DNA of 64,000 nt from Candidatus Dechloromonas phosphoritropha. Lineage in GTDB: Bacteria > Pseudomonadota > Gammaproteobacteria > Burkholderiales > Rhodocyclaceae. The notes under the pieces were generated by a model. That model made no database searches, was not told the DNA's origin, and was given only the letters and a program-made list of their open reading frames with translations. Of the stretch, positions 46,538-54,703 are shown piece after piece; the stretch's first letter is position 1, and every line of letters begins with the position of its first letter. The stretch spans positions 806,001-870,000 of the forward strand of contig JADKGN010000001.1 of NCBI GenBank assembly GCA_016722705.1. Direction: 5' to 3'. The position numbers and the translations under genes were made by a program.

Positions 46538-48079
46538 GGTATGAGTCTGAGCGTCTGGTTTTGACTTTGGAATTTCCTATCAAAACGTAGGTGGTCTGTG
46601 GGGCTTGTGGGCAAAGGGAGGTGCGGTGGACAAGTCACGGATGTTGGTGACTTATCCACGGTCAGCGCCCCGGTTCTCTGGCGGTTTCTTGCCAGTGAAT
46701 TGTCCACAAATCCACAGAGCGGGTTGGGGGTTTTTTTCCGGTAAGTTGTTTCAAGCGGCGGTTTTGGATCGTTGGTTGATGGAAAGAAAGAGTTGCTGCC
46801 GCGCCTGATTCATCCGCTCGGCGGCCTCGTTGTCCGACATCGCGGCAGCCGTTGTCCGTAAGGTATCGAGGGTGCTGTCCGGGCGCAGGAAGGCGATCAC
46901 CTCGGGCACACTGGCCAGCTTCTCGAAGGGCGTCATGATCAGACGCAGGGGATAGCGCTTGCGGGTCTTGCCTTTTTTGTCCGTGATCGTTTCCGCGAAC
47001 AGGCAGGGACGGTGGAAATTGACATAGGGATTCAGGTGCTCGGCACACCAGACATTCACCTCGACTGCGTAGCGTTGCGGAATATGGGCGTACCCCAGAT
47101 GCTTGCGGACCACCGCCCCGTTCTTGGTTTCGGCCAAGTCATTGTCGTTGGAGTGGCGAGGGCGTGACTTGGTGAATTCGGCGGCCAGTTTGGTGAGCAT
47201 CCTGGCCACCGTGTGATTGATGTACTCTGAACCATTGTCGGCGTGAAAGCCCAGAATGCGGAAGGGAAAGCCGGCCAGCAGGGCTTGGATGACCGGTAAC
47301 AGGTAGGCTTCGCTGATCTTCTCGCAGGTCGCGACCAACTCCCACTGGGTCACGCAATCGACAGCATTGATGTGATAGACGCCCTTGATGCCGTCCTGAT
47401 CGCCCTGATGCACGCTGTCGATGCGAATGAAGCGTCGGGCGTTGGCGCACGTCGTTCGCCGATGGGCGTACCGGTCGGTCGGGTCTTGGTGAATACCCGT
47501 CGGCGATCGATGTAGCCCCGGCGTTTGCGCAGATTGTACAAATGGCTGACCGAAATGGTGGCTAACCGCGTAAAGCGTGTGTCGCCAAAAATAGTGAGCG
47601 CCCGCATCATGAGATAGCGCGTCGCCGGACCGGAAAGCGTGCTGTGCAGACTGTCAATTTCTGCCAGCAGAGCAACGTCGGACTCGGTGAAGCGACGCAC
47701 AAACCCGTGCTTCGGTGCCCGATAGGCTTTCGCCAGTTGGCCGACTCGCCGGTATCGAGCGACCAGTCGCGTCAGTTGCTGGCGGGAATAGCCCGTCGTC
47801 CGCCCCAGGTAGCGCAACACCAGCCCCTTGTCCGCTCGCCCAAGCCGGCTATAGCCAAATCGCTTGAGCACTGCTTCGATGTGGCGGTAGCGCTCTTCGT
47901 CTTGTCCACATCCTTGAAACTCGACCTCCTGCGTTGCCGCCAGAAATCCCCGCAACTGTTCCAGCATGACCAGCTTCTTCTCGTTCATGTCGATCACCAT
48001 GCCCCGAATGATCGATCCTTTTACCCCCGCTCAGACTCAGTCCTCGTTGGAAACACACCCCACCCTTCAGACTCATACC
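46538..48079 (-). mobile_element. Insertion sequence with rve-type transposase, about 1.54 kb
   Basis: Perfect 13-base inverted repeats GGTATGAGTCTGA at 46538-46550 and its complement at 48067-48079; flanking bases (CCAATA on both outer sides) suggest the repeats may extend by a few more positions with one gap. It sits between the phasin gene and the TetR gene. I could not settle the family; an ISNCY or IS481-like class is possible. Confidence 0.65.
46751..48000 (-). pseudogene. DDE integrase-type transposase, frameshifted
   Basis: The N-terminal part (48000 to about 47455) has a helix-turn-helix region (VLRYLGRTTGYSRQQLTRLVARY). The frame then shifts at about 47455. The C-terminal part is in another frame and has the rve domain: HINAVDCVTQWELVAT with the first Asp, FHADNGSEYINHTVA with the second, and SNDNDLAETKNGAVVRKHLG with the Glu. 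A single indel near ARRFIRIDSVHQGD would explain it. As read, no full transposase is made. Confidence 0.8.
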
Positions 48080-48159
48080 ATATTGGAAAAGACTCCTATT
48101 ACCAGACTTCGGCACGCATGATGTATGCTTTCTCTCCGACAGATCGAGGGGGACTCCAC

Positions 48160-48801
48160 ATGGAAAAGAAGCCGAAACGCCGCACCCGGGAACGCATTCT
48201 CGAAACAGCACTTAGGCTTTTCAACGATTTCGGCGAGCCGAACGTGACGACGACCGTCATCGCCGACGAAATGGAGATCAGCCCTGGCAATCTCTATTAT
48301 CACTTTCACAACAAGGACGAAATCGTCAACTCCTTGTTCGGCGACTACGAAAAGGAGATTGAGGCGCTGCTCACGGTGCCGGGCGGACGGACGTTGAGTA
48401 CCGAAGACATCTGGCTGTTTCTCCACCTGCTCTTCGAGACGATCTGGAAATTCCGCTTTTTCTACCGCGACATCAACGATCTGCTGACCCGCAATCGCCT
48501 CGTCGAAACGCATTTCCAGCGTATTCTCGAGCGCAAGGAAAGAACCACCATCCGGGTCTATGAAGGATTAGCCGCCTCGGGCGTGTTGACCGCAACACCC
48601 AGCGAAATAAGCACCCTGGCGACTAACATGACGGTCGTCGCGACCTTCTGGCTATCATTCGAGCACGCCCGCCGCCCGCGCGGCCAACCGGATATCGGAC
48701 GCGGCGTCTATCAGGTGATGTCGCTCTCAGCCCCCTACCTGCAAGGTGAGGCGCGCAGCCTGCTGGAGAAACTTTCGGCCGAATACATCAATAATCATTG
48801 A
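48160..48801 (+). CDS. TetR/AcrR family transcriptional regulator
   Basis: 213 residues from ATG 48160, with GAGGGGG upstream. The N-terminal helix-turn-helix reads ILETALRLFNDFGEPNVTTTVIADEMEISPGNLYYHFHNKDEIVNSL, a textbook TetR domain. The C-terminal ligand domain is hydrophobic and helical. Relatives near lipid genes often bind acyl-CoA or fatty acids, and this one stands between the acyl-CoA reductase/phasin pair and the WS/DGAT gene, so control of that set is a reasonable guess only. Confidence 0.92.
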   Translation: MEKKPKRRTRERILETALRLFNDFGEPNVTTTVIADEMEISPGNLYYHFHNKDEIVNSLFGDYEKEIEALLTVPGGRTLSTEDIWLFLHLLFETIWKFRFFYRDINDLLTRNRLVETHFQRILERKERTTIRVYEGLAASGVLTATPSEISTLATNMTVVATFWLSFEHARRPRGQPDIGRGVYQVMSLSAPYLQGEARSLLEKLSAEYINNH

Positions 48802-48814
48802 ATATCACGAGACC

Positions 48815-49594
48815 ATGAAGAAACAGGCCTGGACGAAGTTTCCGCACCCCGACAAGGCATTCTCGTATGCCGGCGCGGCCCTCACGAGAAACTGGGAGCG
48901 CCTGCACCGTGGCGACTGCGAGCCGTTTCCCGAAAACGTCGTCGCGCAGGATGCGTGGCGCGCCTATCACGCCGGCGACTTTGCCAAAGCCGTGGACATC
49001 GGCCTGGACGCTGGCTCCTCGGGCATCAACGCGGCCAACAAGGCGGCGATGATCCATGCCAATTATCTCGAGGACGACGAGCAGGCGCGATTGCAGCTTT
49101 TCCAGGACATCTGCGAGCGCTGCGTGGCATTGCAGGAAGCCGAACCGAAGAATGCCAACGCTTGGTACATCCATGCCTATGCGCTGGGCCGCTACAGTCA
49201 AGGAATTTCCATCGTCAAGGCGCTGGCCCAGGGTCTGGGCGGGAAGATCCGGCACAGCCTCGACCAGGCGCTGAAACTTCAGCCCAGGCATGCCGATGCG
49301 AACATCGCCCTCGGAACCTGGCATGCGGAAATCATCGACAAGGTCGGAAGCATAGTCGGCGGACTTACCTATGGCGCGAAGAAGGACATGGCGGAAAAGC
49401 ATTTTCGTGCCGCGCTAGAACTTAACCCGGACTCATCGATTGCCCATACCGAATACGCCAACGGCCTCATTCTGCTGTTCGGTCGCTCGCGCTCGGGCGA
49501 CGTCGACAGACTCCGTCAAGAAGCGGCCGCCTGCACCGCGGCCGACGCCATGCAAAGGCTCGACCTCGAGGCAGCCAGGGAACTGGTGGACTAA
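48815..49594 (+). CDS. TPR-repeat protein of unknown function
   Basis: 259 residues from ATG 48815, 13 bases after the TetR stop, so probably co-transcribed. It contains TPR-like segments (AWRAYHAGDFAKAVDIGLDAGSSG, AKNANAWYIHAYALGRYSQG-type, SLDQALKLQPRHADANIALGTWHAE, AEKHFRAALELNPDSSIAHTEYANGLIL). No signal peptide is evident. Its TAA stop (49592-49594) is exactly the target site duplicated by the IS5 element that follows. Confidence 0.7.
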   Translation: MKKQAWTKFPHPDKAFSYAGAALTRNWERLHRGDCEPFPENVVAQDAWRAYHAGDFAKAVDIGLDAGSSGINAANKAAMIHANYLEDDEQARLQLFQDICERCVALQEAEPKNANAWYIHAYALGRYSQGISIVKALAQGLGGKIRHSLDQALKLQPRHADANIALGTWHAEIIDKVGSIVGGLTYGAKKDMAEKHFRAALELNPDSSIAHTEYANGLILLFGRSRSGDVDRLRQEAAACTAADAMQRLDLEAARELVD

Positions 49595-50520
49595 GAACTT
49601 ATCCGTAAATAACATTCACTTTTAGTTTAATTTTTCTGAGCGCCATGATTGATGCGGCCAGGTGGTTGAGCGCCAAGAAACTGCGCTCAAGCTTCTCGTA
49701 TCGCACCAACAATCTTCGGAAGCGGTTGAACCAGCTGTGGGCCACTTCGACGATCCAGCGCCGGGCTTTCTTCCTGGGGTCACGTTTGAGTTCGCCGGCC
49801 TCTTGTCCACGCCCCTTGACATGGGGGATGTAGCCGTGCTTCGCGATGATCGCCAATGCGGGCGCGCCGGTGTAGCCGGCGTCAGCGCAAAGGTGTTTGC
49901 TTCGCCGCTTGGGTGGCGACGGTCGCTTGACGACAATGGCCTCAAGCACAGCCACCAACCGAGAGACGTCGTGCCGATGGGCGCCGGTCACGACGAGCGA
50001 CAACGGGACGCCACGACCGTCCACCAGCAAATGGCGCTTGCTCCCATTTTTTTCCCCGGTCCGTTGGATTGGGTCCAACGGTTGATTGCGCCATGGGGGC
50101 CTTCATCATCGCGCCGTCAATGCTTTGCCAGCGCCAGGCGATGCCTTCAAGGTCGTCGTATTCGGCAAGCCCGCGCTTCCATAGGGCTTCAAACACCCCG
50201 GCCTTCTCCCACGCCAGAAATCGGGCATGAATCGCACTGGAACTGCCAAAGCGCTCCGCCGGGAGTGCCTTCCACTGGCAACCTGTGCGCAGCACATAAA
50301 CAATCGCCTCGAAGACCAGCCTGGCCTCTTTGGGCTTGCGCCCCCCGCCAGCCTTGCGGACGTAACTCCGATCTGCCAGTCGCTGGCGTATCGGAATCAG
50401 TGGCTCAACGCGCTTCCAGAATTCCTCGGTCACTTCCCATGACTTCACTTTTGCCATCATCTCCCCCAAACGCAATTCTCGCGCATGGGCAGTGATTATC
50501 CACTATTTACGGATAAGTTC
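49595..50520 (-). mobile_element. IS5-family (IS427-type) insertion sequence, 926 bp
   Basis: Terminal inverted repeats GAACTTATCCGTAAATA at 49595-49611 and its complement at 50504-50520. A 3-base duplication TAA flanks it (49592-49594 and 50521-50523), the TNA target typical of the IS427 group. The left copy is the stop codon of the TPR gene. The perfect ends point to a recent insertion. Confidence 0.9.
49599..50457 (-). pseudogene. IS5-family transposase, two frames meeting at an A7 run
   Basis: The first frame (ATG 50457) has the N-terminal domain (EEFWKRVEPLIPIRQR, GGRKPKEARLVFEAIVYVLRTGCQWKALP) and the first catalytic Asp in WQSIDGAMMKAP. At the A-run on the minus strand (T-run 50047-50053) the second frame begins, holding KRHLLVDGRGVPLSLVVTGAHRHD, CADAGYTGAPA with the second Asp, and RWIVEVAHSWFNRFRRLLVRYEK with the Glu. 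Reading six A's instead of seven joins the two. This may be transcriptional slippage, known in such elements, or an indel. Confidence 0.8.
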
Positions 50521-50574
50521 TAAGACGACGCTATCTGTGGTCAAGCACTCCGGACTGTGGCAATCCCGGCCTCC

Positions 50575-52035
50575 TTACGGCAACTCCGCCGCCAGCGCCG
50601 CCGCCACCGCGTCAGGATCGCCGAGCCGTTCCCAAGGCTCCATCAACACCAGCATCAGGAACTTGTCGAACTCGCTGGCAAAGCGGTCTACGATGGCTTG
50701 AGGATCGGGAACAAGTTTGTGGTCGGTCATCAGGCCAAACTGCACCTTTCCGTCATACGAGAGAATTGAGACACCCATCCCGATGTCACCCGACTGCGGC
50801 ACCCAGAACAACGGTTGGAGCAGCCTCGCGCCAGCCAGATAGAGCGCCGATGGTGGTCCCGGCACATTGGTCATGACCGCCGTCGTCTTGTTGGCCAGAA
50901 GATCAAGTACCGCCTTCTGGACAACCTTCGGAAGCATGCCGACCACTCCGAGAATGGTCAGCGTCAACGCCGCCTGATAGGAACCCTTCAGCCTCGCCAT
51001 CCGCTTGCGAACCTCACACAGGCGGGCCAGCGGATTCTCGATGCCCACCGGCAACTCCAGCGCTACCAGGCCGAAGCGGTTGCCCAGCTTGCCCACGTCA
51101 GCCGGTCCACGCAGGTTGACCGGAACCATGGCGCGAATCTCGACGCCAGCGACGTCGTCGCCATGGTCAACCAGGTAGGCGCGCAATGACCCGGCAACCG
51201 CCGTCAGCAGCAAGTCATTGACCGAGCAGCCAAGCACCTTGCCTACTCCCTTGATCTCCGCCAGCGGAATCGGCTCCGACCAGGCAAGTTCCTTTCTGGT
51301 CCCGGGCTTGCCCTTGAAGCGTGTCGGACTGTCGTTCGTCATGAGGGTAAGCGTTGCGATTTCCGCAGCAACGTCGCGGGCGACGCCGATGATCTGCCCC
51401 GGATTGGACAGCAGGGGAGCATACCGCTCGCGCAGATCGAGCGCGAGGCGTGCGGAGCCCCGCACGGCGTCGGCGAGGGGGCGCCAAATTACCTGCCAGA
51501 AAACATCATTTTCGTGCTCGGCTTCATTGTCATTCTCGCCGGCAACCGGTGACGGCGCATGGCTGCCCGTGATCCCTGACGTGCCGTCCGCCAGCGCCAG
51601 GACCACGCCGACCAGCGCGATCCCGTCGGCGATGCTGTGGTGGATCCGCAGCACGAGCGCCTGCCCGCCCAAGGCCGTGTCGACCACAAGCATCTCCCAC
51701 AGCGGCCGCCCGGGATCGAGGGGCTTGGCGACGAGATCGGCGACGAAACGCTGCAGTCCCGCCTTGCCCAGCCTGCCTCTGCGAACCACTCGACGCAGGT
51801 GGTTGCCGAGATCGAAATCCGGGTCATCCTGCCAGCAATAGCTCATTCCGTCGGCGACAACGCATTGGACAAAGCGGCGGTGGGTCAGCATGCGCTGCTC
51901 GACGGCAAGTCTGAGGCGCTCGAAATCCAGATTGCCCTCGAACAGCATGATCCCGACAATCTGCATCAGATTGCTCGGGCGATCCATGCGCAGCCAGGCT
52001 GTGTCGACGTTGGAGATGCGCTCGCGTGAAGGCAT
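50575..52035 (-). CDS. Wax ester synthase/diacylglycerol acyltransferase (WS/DGAT)
   Basis: 486 residues, a normal length. It transfers an acyl group from acyl-CoA to a fatty alcohol or diacylglycerol. The catalytic motif HHSIADG is at about residue 132. Further family features are MDRPSNLMQIVGIMLFEG near the N-terminus, PLDPGRPLWEMLVVD, VNDLLLTAVAGSLRAYL, and TNVPGPPSALYLAGARL. It is divergent from the acyl-CoA-binding protein gene with 67 bases between starts. With the alcohol-forming reductase nearby, wax ester synthesis is the likelier activity. Confidence 0.93.
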   Translation of the reverse strand: MPSRERISNVDTAWLRMDRPSNLMQIVGIMLFEGNLDFERLRLAVEQRMLTHRRFVQCVVADGMSYCWQDDPDFDLGNHLRRVVRRGRLGKAGLQRFVADLVAKPLDPGRPLWEMLVVDTALGGQALVLRIHHSIADGIALVGVVLALADGTSGITGSHAPSPVAGENDNEAEHENDVFWQVIWRPLADAVRGSARLALDLRERYAPLLSNPGQIIGVARDVAAEIATLTLMTNDSPTRFKGKPGTRKELAWSEPIPLAEIKGVGKVLGCSVNDLLLTAVAGSLRAYLVDHGDDVAGVEIRAMVPVNLRGPADVGKLGNRFGLVALELPVGIENPLARLCEVRKRMARLKGSYQAALTLTILGVVGMLPKVVQKAVLDLLANKTTAVMTNVPGPPSALYLAGARLLQPLFWVPQSGDIGMGVSILSYDGKVQFGLMTDHKLVPDPQAIVDRFASEFDKFLMLVLMEPWERLGDPDAVAAALAAELP

Positions 52036-52062
52036 CGGAAGCTCCGTAAGTATTCAGGTGAC

Positions 52063-52068
52063 TATAAT
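52063..52068 (+). promoter_or_regulatory. -10 element (TATAAT) for the acyl-CoA-binding protein gene
   Basis: TATAAT, 34 bases before the ATG at 52103, in the short divergent region shared with the WS/DGAT gene. The -35 match is poor, so an activator may be needed. Confidence 0.45.
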
Positions 52069-52102
52069 ACCGTCGTTTCCCACACAATTTGGAGCAGCGA
52101 CC

Positions 52103-52360
52103 ATGAGCAAACTCAAGTCAGCCTTCGACGACGCCGTTGCCGATTCAAAGATGCTCGCCGAACGCCCCGATAACCAGACCCTGCTGCGGATCTACGGCCT
52201 TTTCAAACAGGCCAGCGAGGGAGATGCGACGGGGAAACGTCCGGGCTTCACCAACTTGGTCGGCCGCGCCAAGCACGATGCTTGGGCAGCCCTGCAAGGC
52301 ACCTCGTCGGATACGGCGATGCAGGCTTACGTCGATCTGATCATGGAGCTGAAAGGCTAG
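52103..52360 (+). CDS. Acyl-CoA-binding protein (ACBP)
   Basis: 85 residues, the classic ACBP length, from ATG 52103 with GGAG upstream. The core YGLFKQASEGDATGKRPGF and GRAKHDAWAALQGTSSDTAMQAYVDLI includes the Tyr and Lys residues that hold the CoA and phosphate. ACBPs buffer and deliver long-chain acyl-CoA in the cytosol. Being divergent from WS/DGAT fits a role in supplying its substrate. It ends 4 bases into the convergent PHA protein gene. Confidence 0.93.
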   Translation: MSKLKSAFDDAVADSKMLAERPDNQTLLRIYGLFKQASEGDATGKRPGFTNLVGRAKHDAWAALQGTSSDTAMQAYVDLIMELKG

Positions 52361-52641
52361 GCGAAGCGCGCGTCGAAGTAGTCGTGGATTTCGTGCTCAA
52401 GTCCGCTCTTGAACGGTCTGAGCAAAAATCCGAGATGGATGTGGATCGTCACCTCGCCTCTGCCAAGCGTCAATTGCCCGTGGACGCCCATGCGCTCGAA
52501 ATGCAGAACACCCTCCTCGTCCCATTCGTGCTCCAGATTGAATTCCTTTTCCAGGTCGGCGGCAACCAACTCGGCGGCCGCTCGCGCCTTTTTCGCAGTC
52601 AGGCGATGTTTCTTGGTGATCAGTATTTCGCTCATCTTCAT
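52357..52641 (-). CDS. Polyhydroxyalkanoic acid system family protein (PHA_gran_rgn)
   Basis: 94 residues (or 92 from the second ATG at 52635). The reading MSEILITKKHRLTAKKARAAAELVAADLEKEFNL, WDEEGVLHFERMGVHGQLTLG and IHIHLGFLLRPFKSGLEHEI matches the PHA_gran_rgn family, found near PHA genes and on granules; function unknown. An IS4 element lies 9 bases upstream of its start codon and has separated the gene from its original upstream region. Confidence 0.88.
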   Translation of the reverse strand: MKMSEILITKKHRLTAKKARAAAELVAADLEKEFNLEHEWDEEGVLHFERMGVHGQLTLGRGEVTIHIHLGFLLRPFKSGLEHEIHDYFDARFA

Positions 52642-52650
52642 AGTTTACAG

Positions 52651-53961
52651 CACTACTGTCCGGAGATGTCCGGGGTGATGAGTTTTAACTGCTTGAAAGA
52701 AAGCACATAAACGATGTTCGTAGGTGTTGCCGATTTCAATGTGTTGGAAACTAACGGATTTTTCCGGGGGTGGTTCAATGCATACAGGGAAGCTGGTATT
52801 CGCCCAAGTGATGGATCATCTGCCACTGCACACCTTCTGGCGCTGCGTGGCCAAGTACCCTGGCCGTTACCCGACGCTCACTTTCTCTCACCTCGATCAG
52901 TTTCTGTGCATGGCCTTCGCGCAACTGACCTACCGGGAAAGCCTGCGCGACATCGAGACCTGCCTGCGTGCCCACGAAGCCAAGCTCTATCATCTGGGCA
53001 TTCGCGGCGGCATCGCCCGCAGTACCTTGGCGGACGCCAACGAGAACCGCGACTGGCGCATCTATCAGGATTTCGCCCTCAGCCTGATCCAGACGGCGCG
53101 CAAACTCTATGCCGAGGACAGCTTCGGCTTGGAATTGACGCATACAGTCTATGCCCTCGACTCGACCACGATCGACTTGTGCCTGGCGCTCTTTCCCTGG
53201 GCGCGTTTTCGCAAACGCAAAGGGGCTGTCAAACTCCATACGCTCCTCGATCTGCGGGGCAACATCCCGACTTTCATTCACATCTCGGACGGCAAGCTCC
53301 ACGATGTCAATATCCTCGATCAGATCATTTTCGAGGCTGGCAGTTTCTACGTCATGGATCGGGGTTATATCGATTTCGCCCGACTCCACGCCCTGCATCT
53401 GACCCAAGCTTTCTTTGTCACGCGCGCCAAATCCAACCTTCAATACCGGCGGGTCTATTCGCATCCAGTCGACAAAACGACCGGTCTGCGTTGCGACCAA
53501 ACCATCATGCTGACCGGGCCACGGCCCAGCCAGGGTTACCCAATCCATTTGCGTCGGGTGAAGTTCTACGATGCCAAGCACGACAAGTTGCTCGTTTTCC
53601 TCACCAACAATTTCGACCTTCCTGCCCTGACCATCGCCGAGTTGTACCGCTGTCGCTGGCAGGTGGAACTCTTTTTCAAATGGATCAAGCAGCATCTGCG
53701 AATCAAGGCATTCTTCGGGACTTCAGAGAACTCAGTCAAGACTCAGGTCTGGATCGCAATCGCCGTTTATGTGCTCGTCGCCATCCTCAAAAAACGGCTG
53801 AAATCCATGGCATCGCTCTACACAATCCTACAGATTCTGAGCCTGACTCTGTTCGAGAAAACACCAATCAATCAACTGATTACAAATATCAAATCCAATC
53901 AGGAGGAACCACAAATGACTAACCAATTGAATTTATTCACGAAAATCTCCGGACAGTAGTG
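52651..53961 (+). mobile_element. IS4-family insertion sequence, 1311 bp, intact
   Basis: Inverted repeats CACTACTGTCCGGAGAT at 52651-52667 and its complement at 53945-53961, with a perfect 9-base target duplication AGTTTACAG at 52642-52650 and 53962-53970. It carries one intact transposase gene. The duplication lies directly upstream of the PHA_gran_rgn ATG. Clean ends and an intact gene suggest a recent, possibly active copy. Confidence 0.93.
52778..53959 (+). CDS. IS4-family transposase
   Basis: 393 residues from ATG 52778 (MHTGKLVFAQVMDHLPLHTFWRC); the frame is open further upstream. The DDE triad is visible: VYALDSTTIDLCL (first Asp), FYVMDRGYIDFARL (second Asp) and YRCRWQVELFFKWIKQHL, the Y-(2)-R-(3)-E-(6)-K signature of IS4. 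The N-terminal DUF4372-like segment is present. The stop is 2 bases from the inverted-repeat end. Nothing in it looks broken. Confidence 0.92.
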   Translation: MHTGKLVFAQVMDHLPLHTFWRCVAKYPGRYPTLTFSHLDQFLCMAFAQLTYRESLRDIETCLRAHEAKLYHLGIRGGIARSTLADANENRDWRIYQDFALSLIQTARKLYAEDSFGLELTHTVYALDSTTIDLCLALFPWARFRKRKGAVKLHTLLDLRGNIPTFIHISDGKLHDVNILDQIIFEAGSFYVMDRGYIDFARLHALHLTQAFFVTRAKSNLQYRRVYSHPVDKTTGLRCDQTIMLTGPRPSQGYPIHLRRVKFYDAKHDKLLVFLTNNFDLPALTIAELYRCRWQVELFFKWIKQHLRIKAFFGTSENSVKTQVWIAIAVYVLVAILKKRLKSMASLYTILQILSLTLFEKTPINQLITNIKSNQEEPQMTNQLNLFTKISGQ

Positions 53962-54006
53962 AGTTTACAGATGAAGCGCCAAATCGAGAACAAGCCGGAG
54001 CAACTA

Positions 54007-54312
54007 TTACGCTAAACCCTTGCTGCCCATCATCTCGTTGCAGGCGTCCCTGCTGACAGTTTCGGCTTTTTTCGGGCTGGAAATCTCGACTTCATCGTAA
54101 ATACGCCTGATGATGATTTTGGCGATGTGCGCGCCGGCACTGCCATCCTCGACAAAGACTTTCATCGGCCGCCCCTTTTCGCGATCGTGGTAGTCCTGCA
54201 CCGCGAAGTCGCGGACCCGCTCGTAGAAGCGTATCTTCCGGGCGTCCGGCATCCCATCGCCGTACTTGGCGGCATGGGCGGCACAATGCTGGTCAGGATC
54301 AGTAATCTGCAA
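54007..54312 (-). CDS. Unrecognised short protein or gene remnant
   Basis: 101 codons with balanced charged residues (ARKIRFYERVRDFAVQDYHDREKGRPMKVFVEDGSAG), more protein-like than random high-GC frames. I do not recognise a family. A TGC (Cys) lies just upstream of the start in the same frame, so it could be the tail of a longer gene broken near 54350. No ribosome site is convincing. Confidence 0.35.
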   Translation of the reverse strand: MQITDPDQHCAAHAAKYGDGMPDARKIRFYERVRDFAVQDYHDREKGRPMKVFVEDGSAGAHIAKIIIRRIYDEVEISSPKKAETVSRDACNEMMGSKGLA

Positions 54313-54344
54313 CCGGCAAGGGTCGGTATTCTCATTCCGCCGGC

Positions 54345-54689
54345 TCCTGAATCGAGGTGAGAATTGGCCAGGATATCCTGAACCTCCTGTTCCTTGAGGC
54401 CATTCACCACACCGACGGTGCCCTCCTCGCCATGCGGGCGATCGCCTTTGCGGTAGAGGTCAACCTGGCTCTTGAGGTAATTCGTGTATTGTCCGATCAG
54501 CATCGGGAACATGCCTATACCGTTTATTTTCGTTCTTTTCTCGATGTCGACCGCAAACTCCGCGCTGGAGACGAGCACGCCCGCAAGAAACAGTGGGAGA
54601 AATCTGGAGCGAATCGTGCAAGGGAACTCCTCAGTTCGATGCGGCGAATTGTCGCACCTCCTCGGTAATCGGCAATTGACACAAATCAC
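54345..54689 (-). pseudogene. Cytochrome c-like (c4/c553 type) remnant without a haem motif
   Basis: A hydrophobic leader (RFLPLFLAGVLVSSAEFA) is followed directly by NGIGMFPMLIGQYTNYLKSQVDLYRKGDRPHGEE and VGVVNGLKEQEVQDILA. This recalls the second half of small class I cytochromes (FP.LAGQ..YL..Q...YR.G.R). The CxxCH haem site that should come before NGIG is absent, so a deletion seems to have removed it. No good ATG start is found. The assignment is by pattern only. Confidence 0.4.
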
Positions 54690-54703
54690 GCATAATCCGC
54701 CCC

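Noticed and set aside
52714..53922. 402-codon frame overlapping the IS4 transposase
   Set aside because: The +1 or -1 frame of an intact transposase with DDE motifs; the second frame has no family signature.
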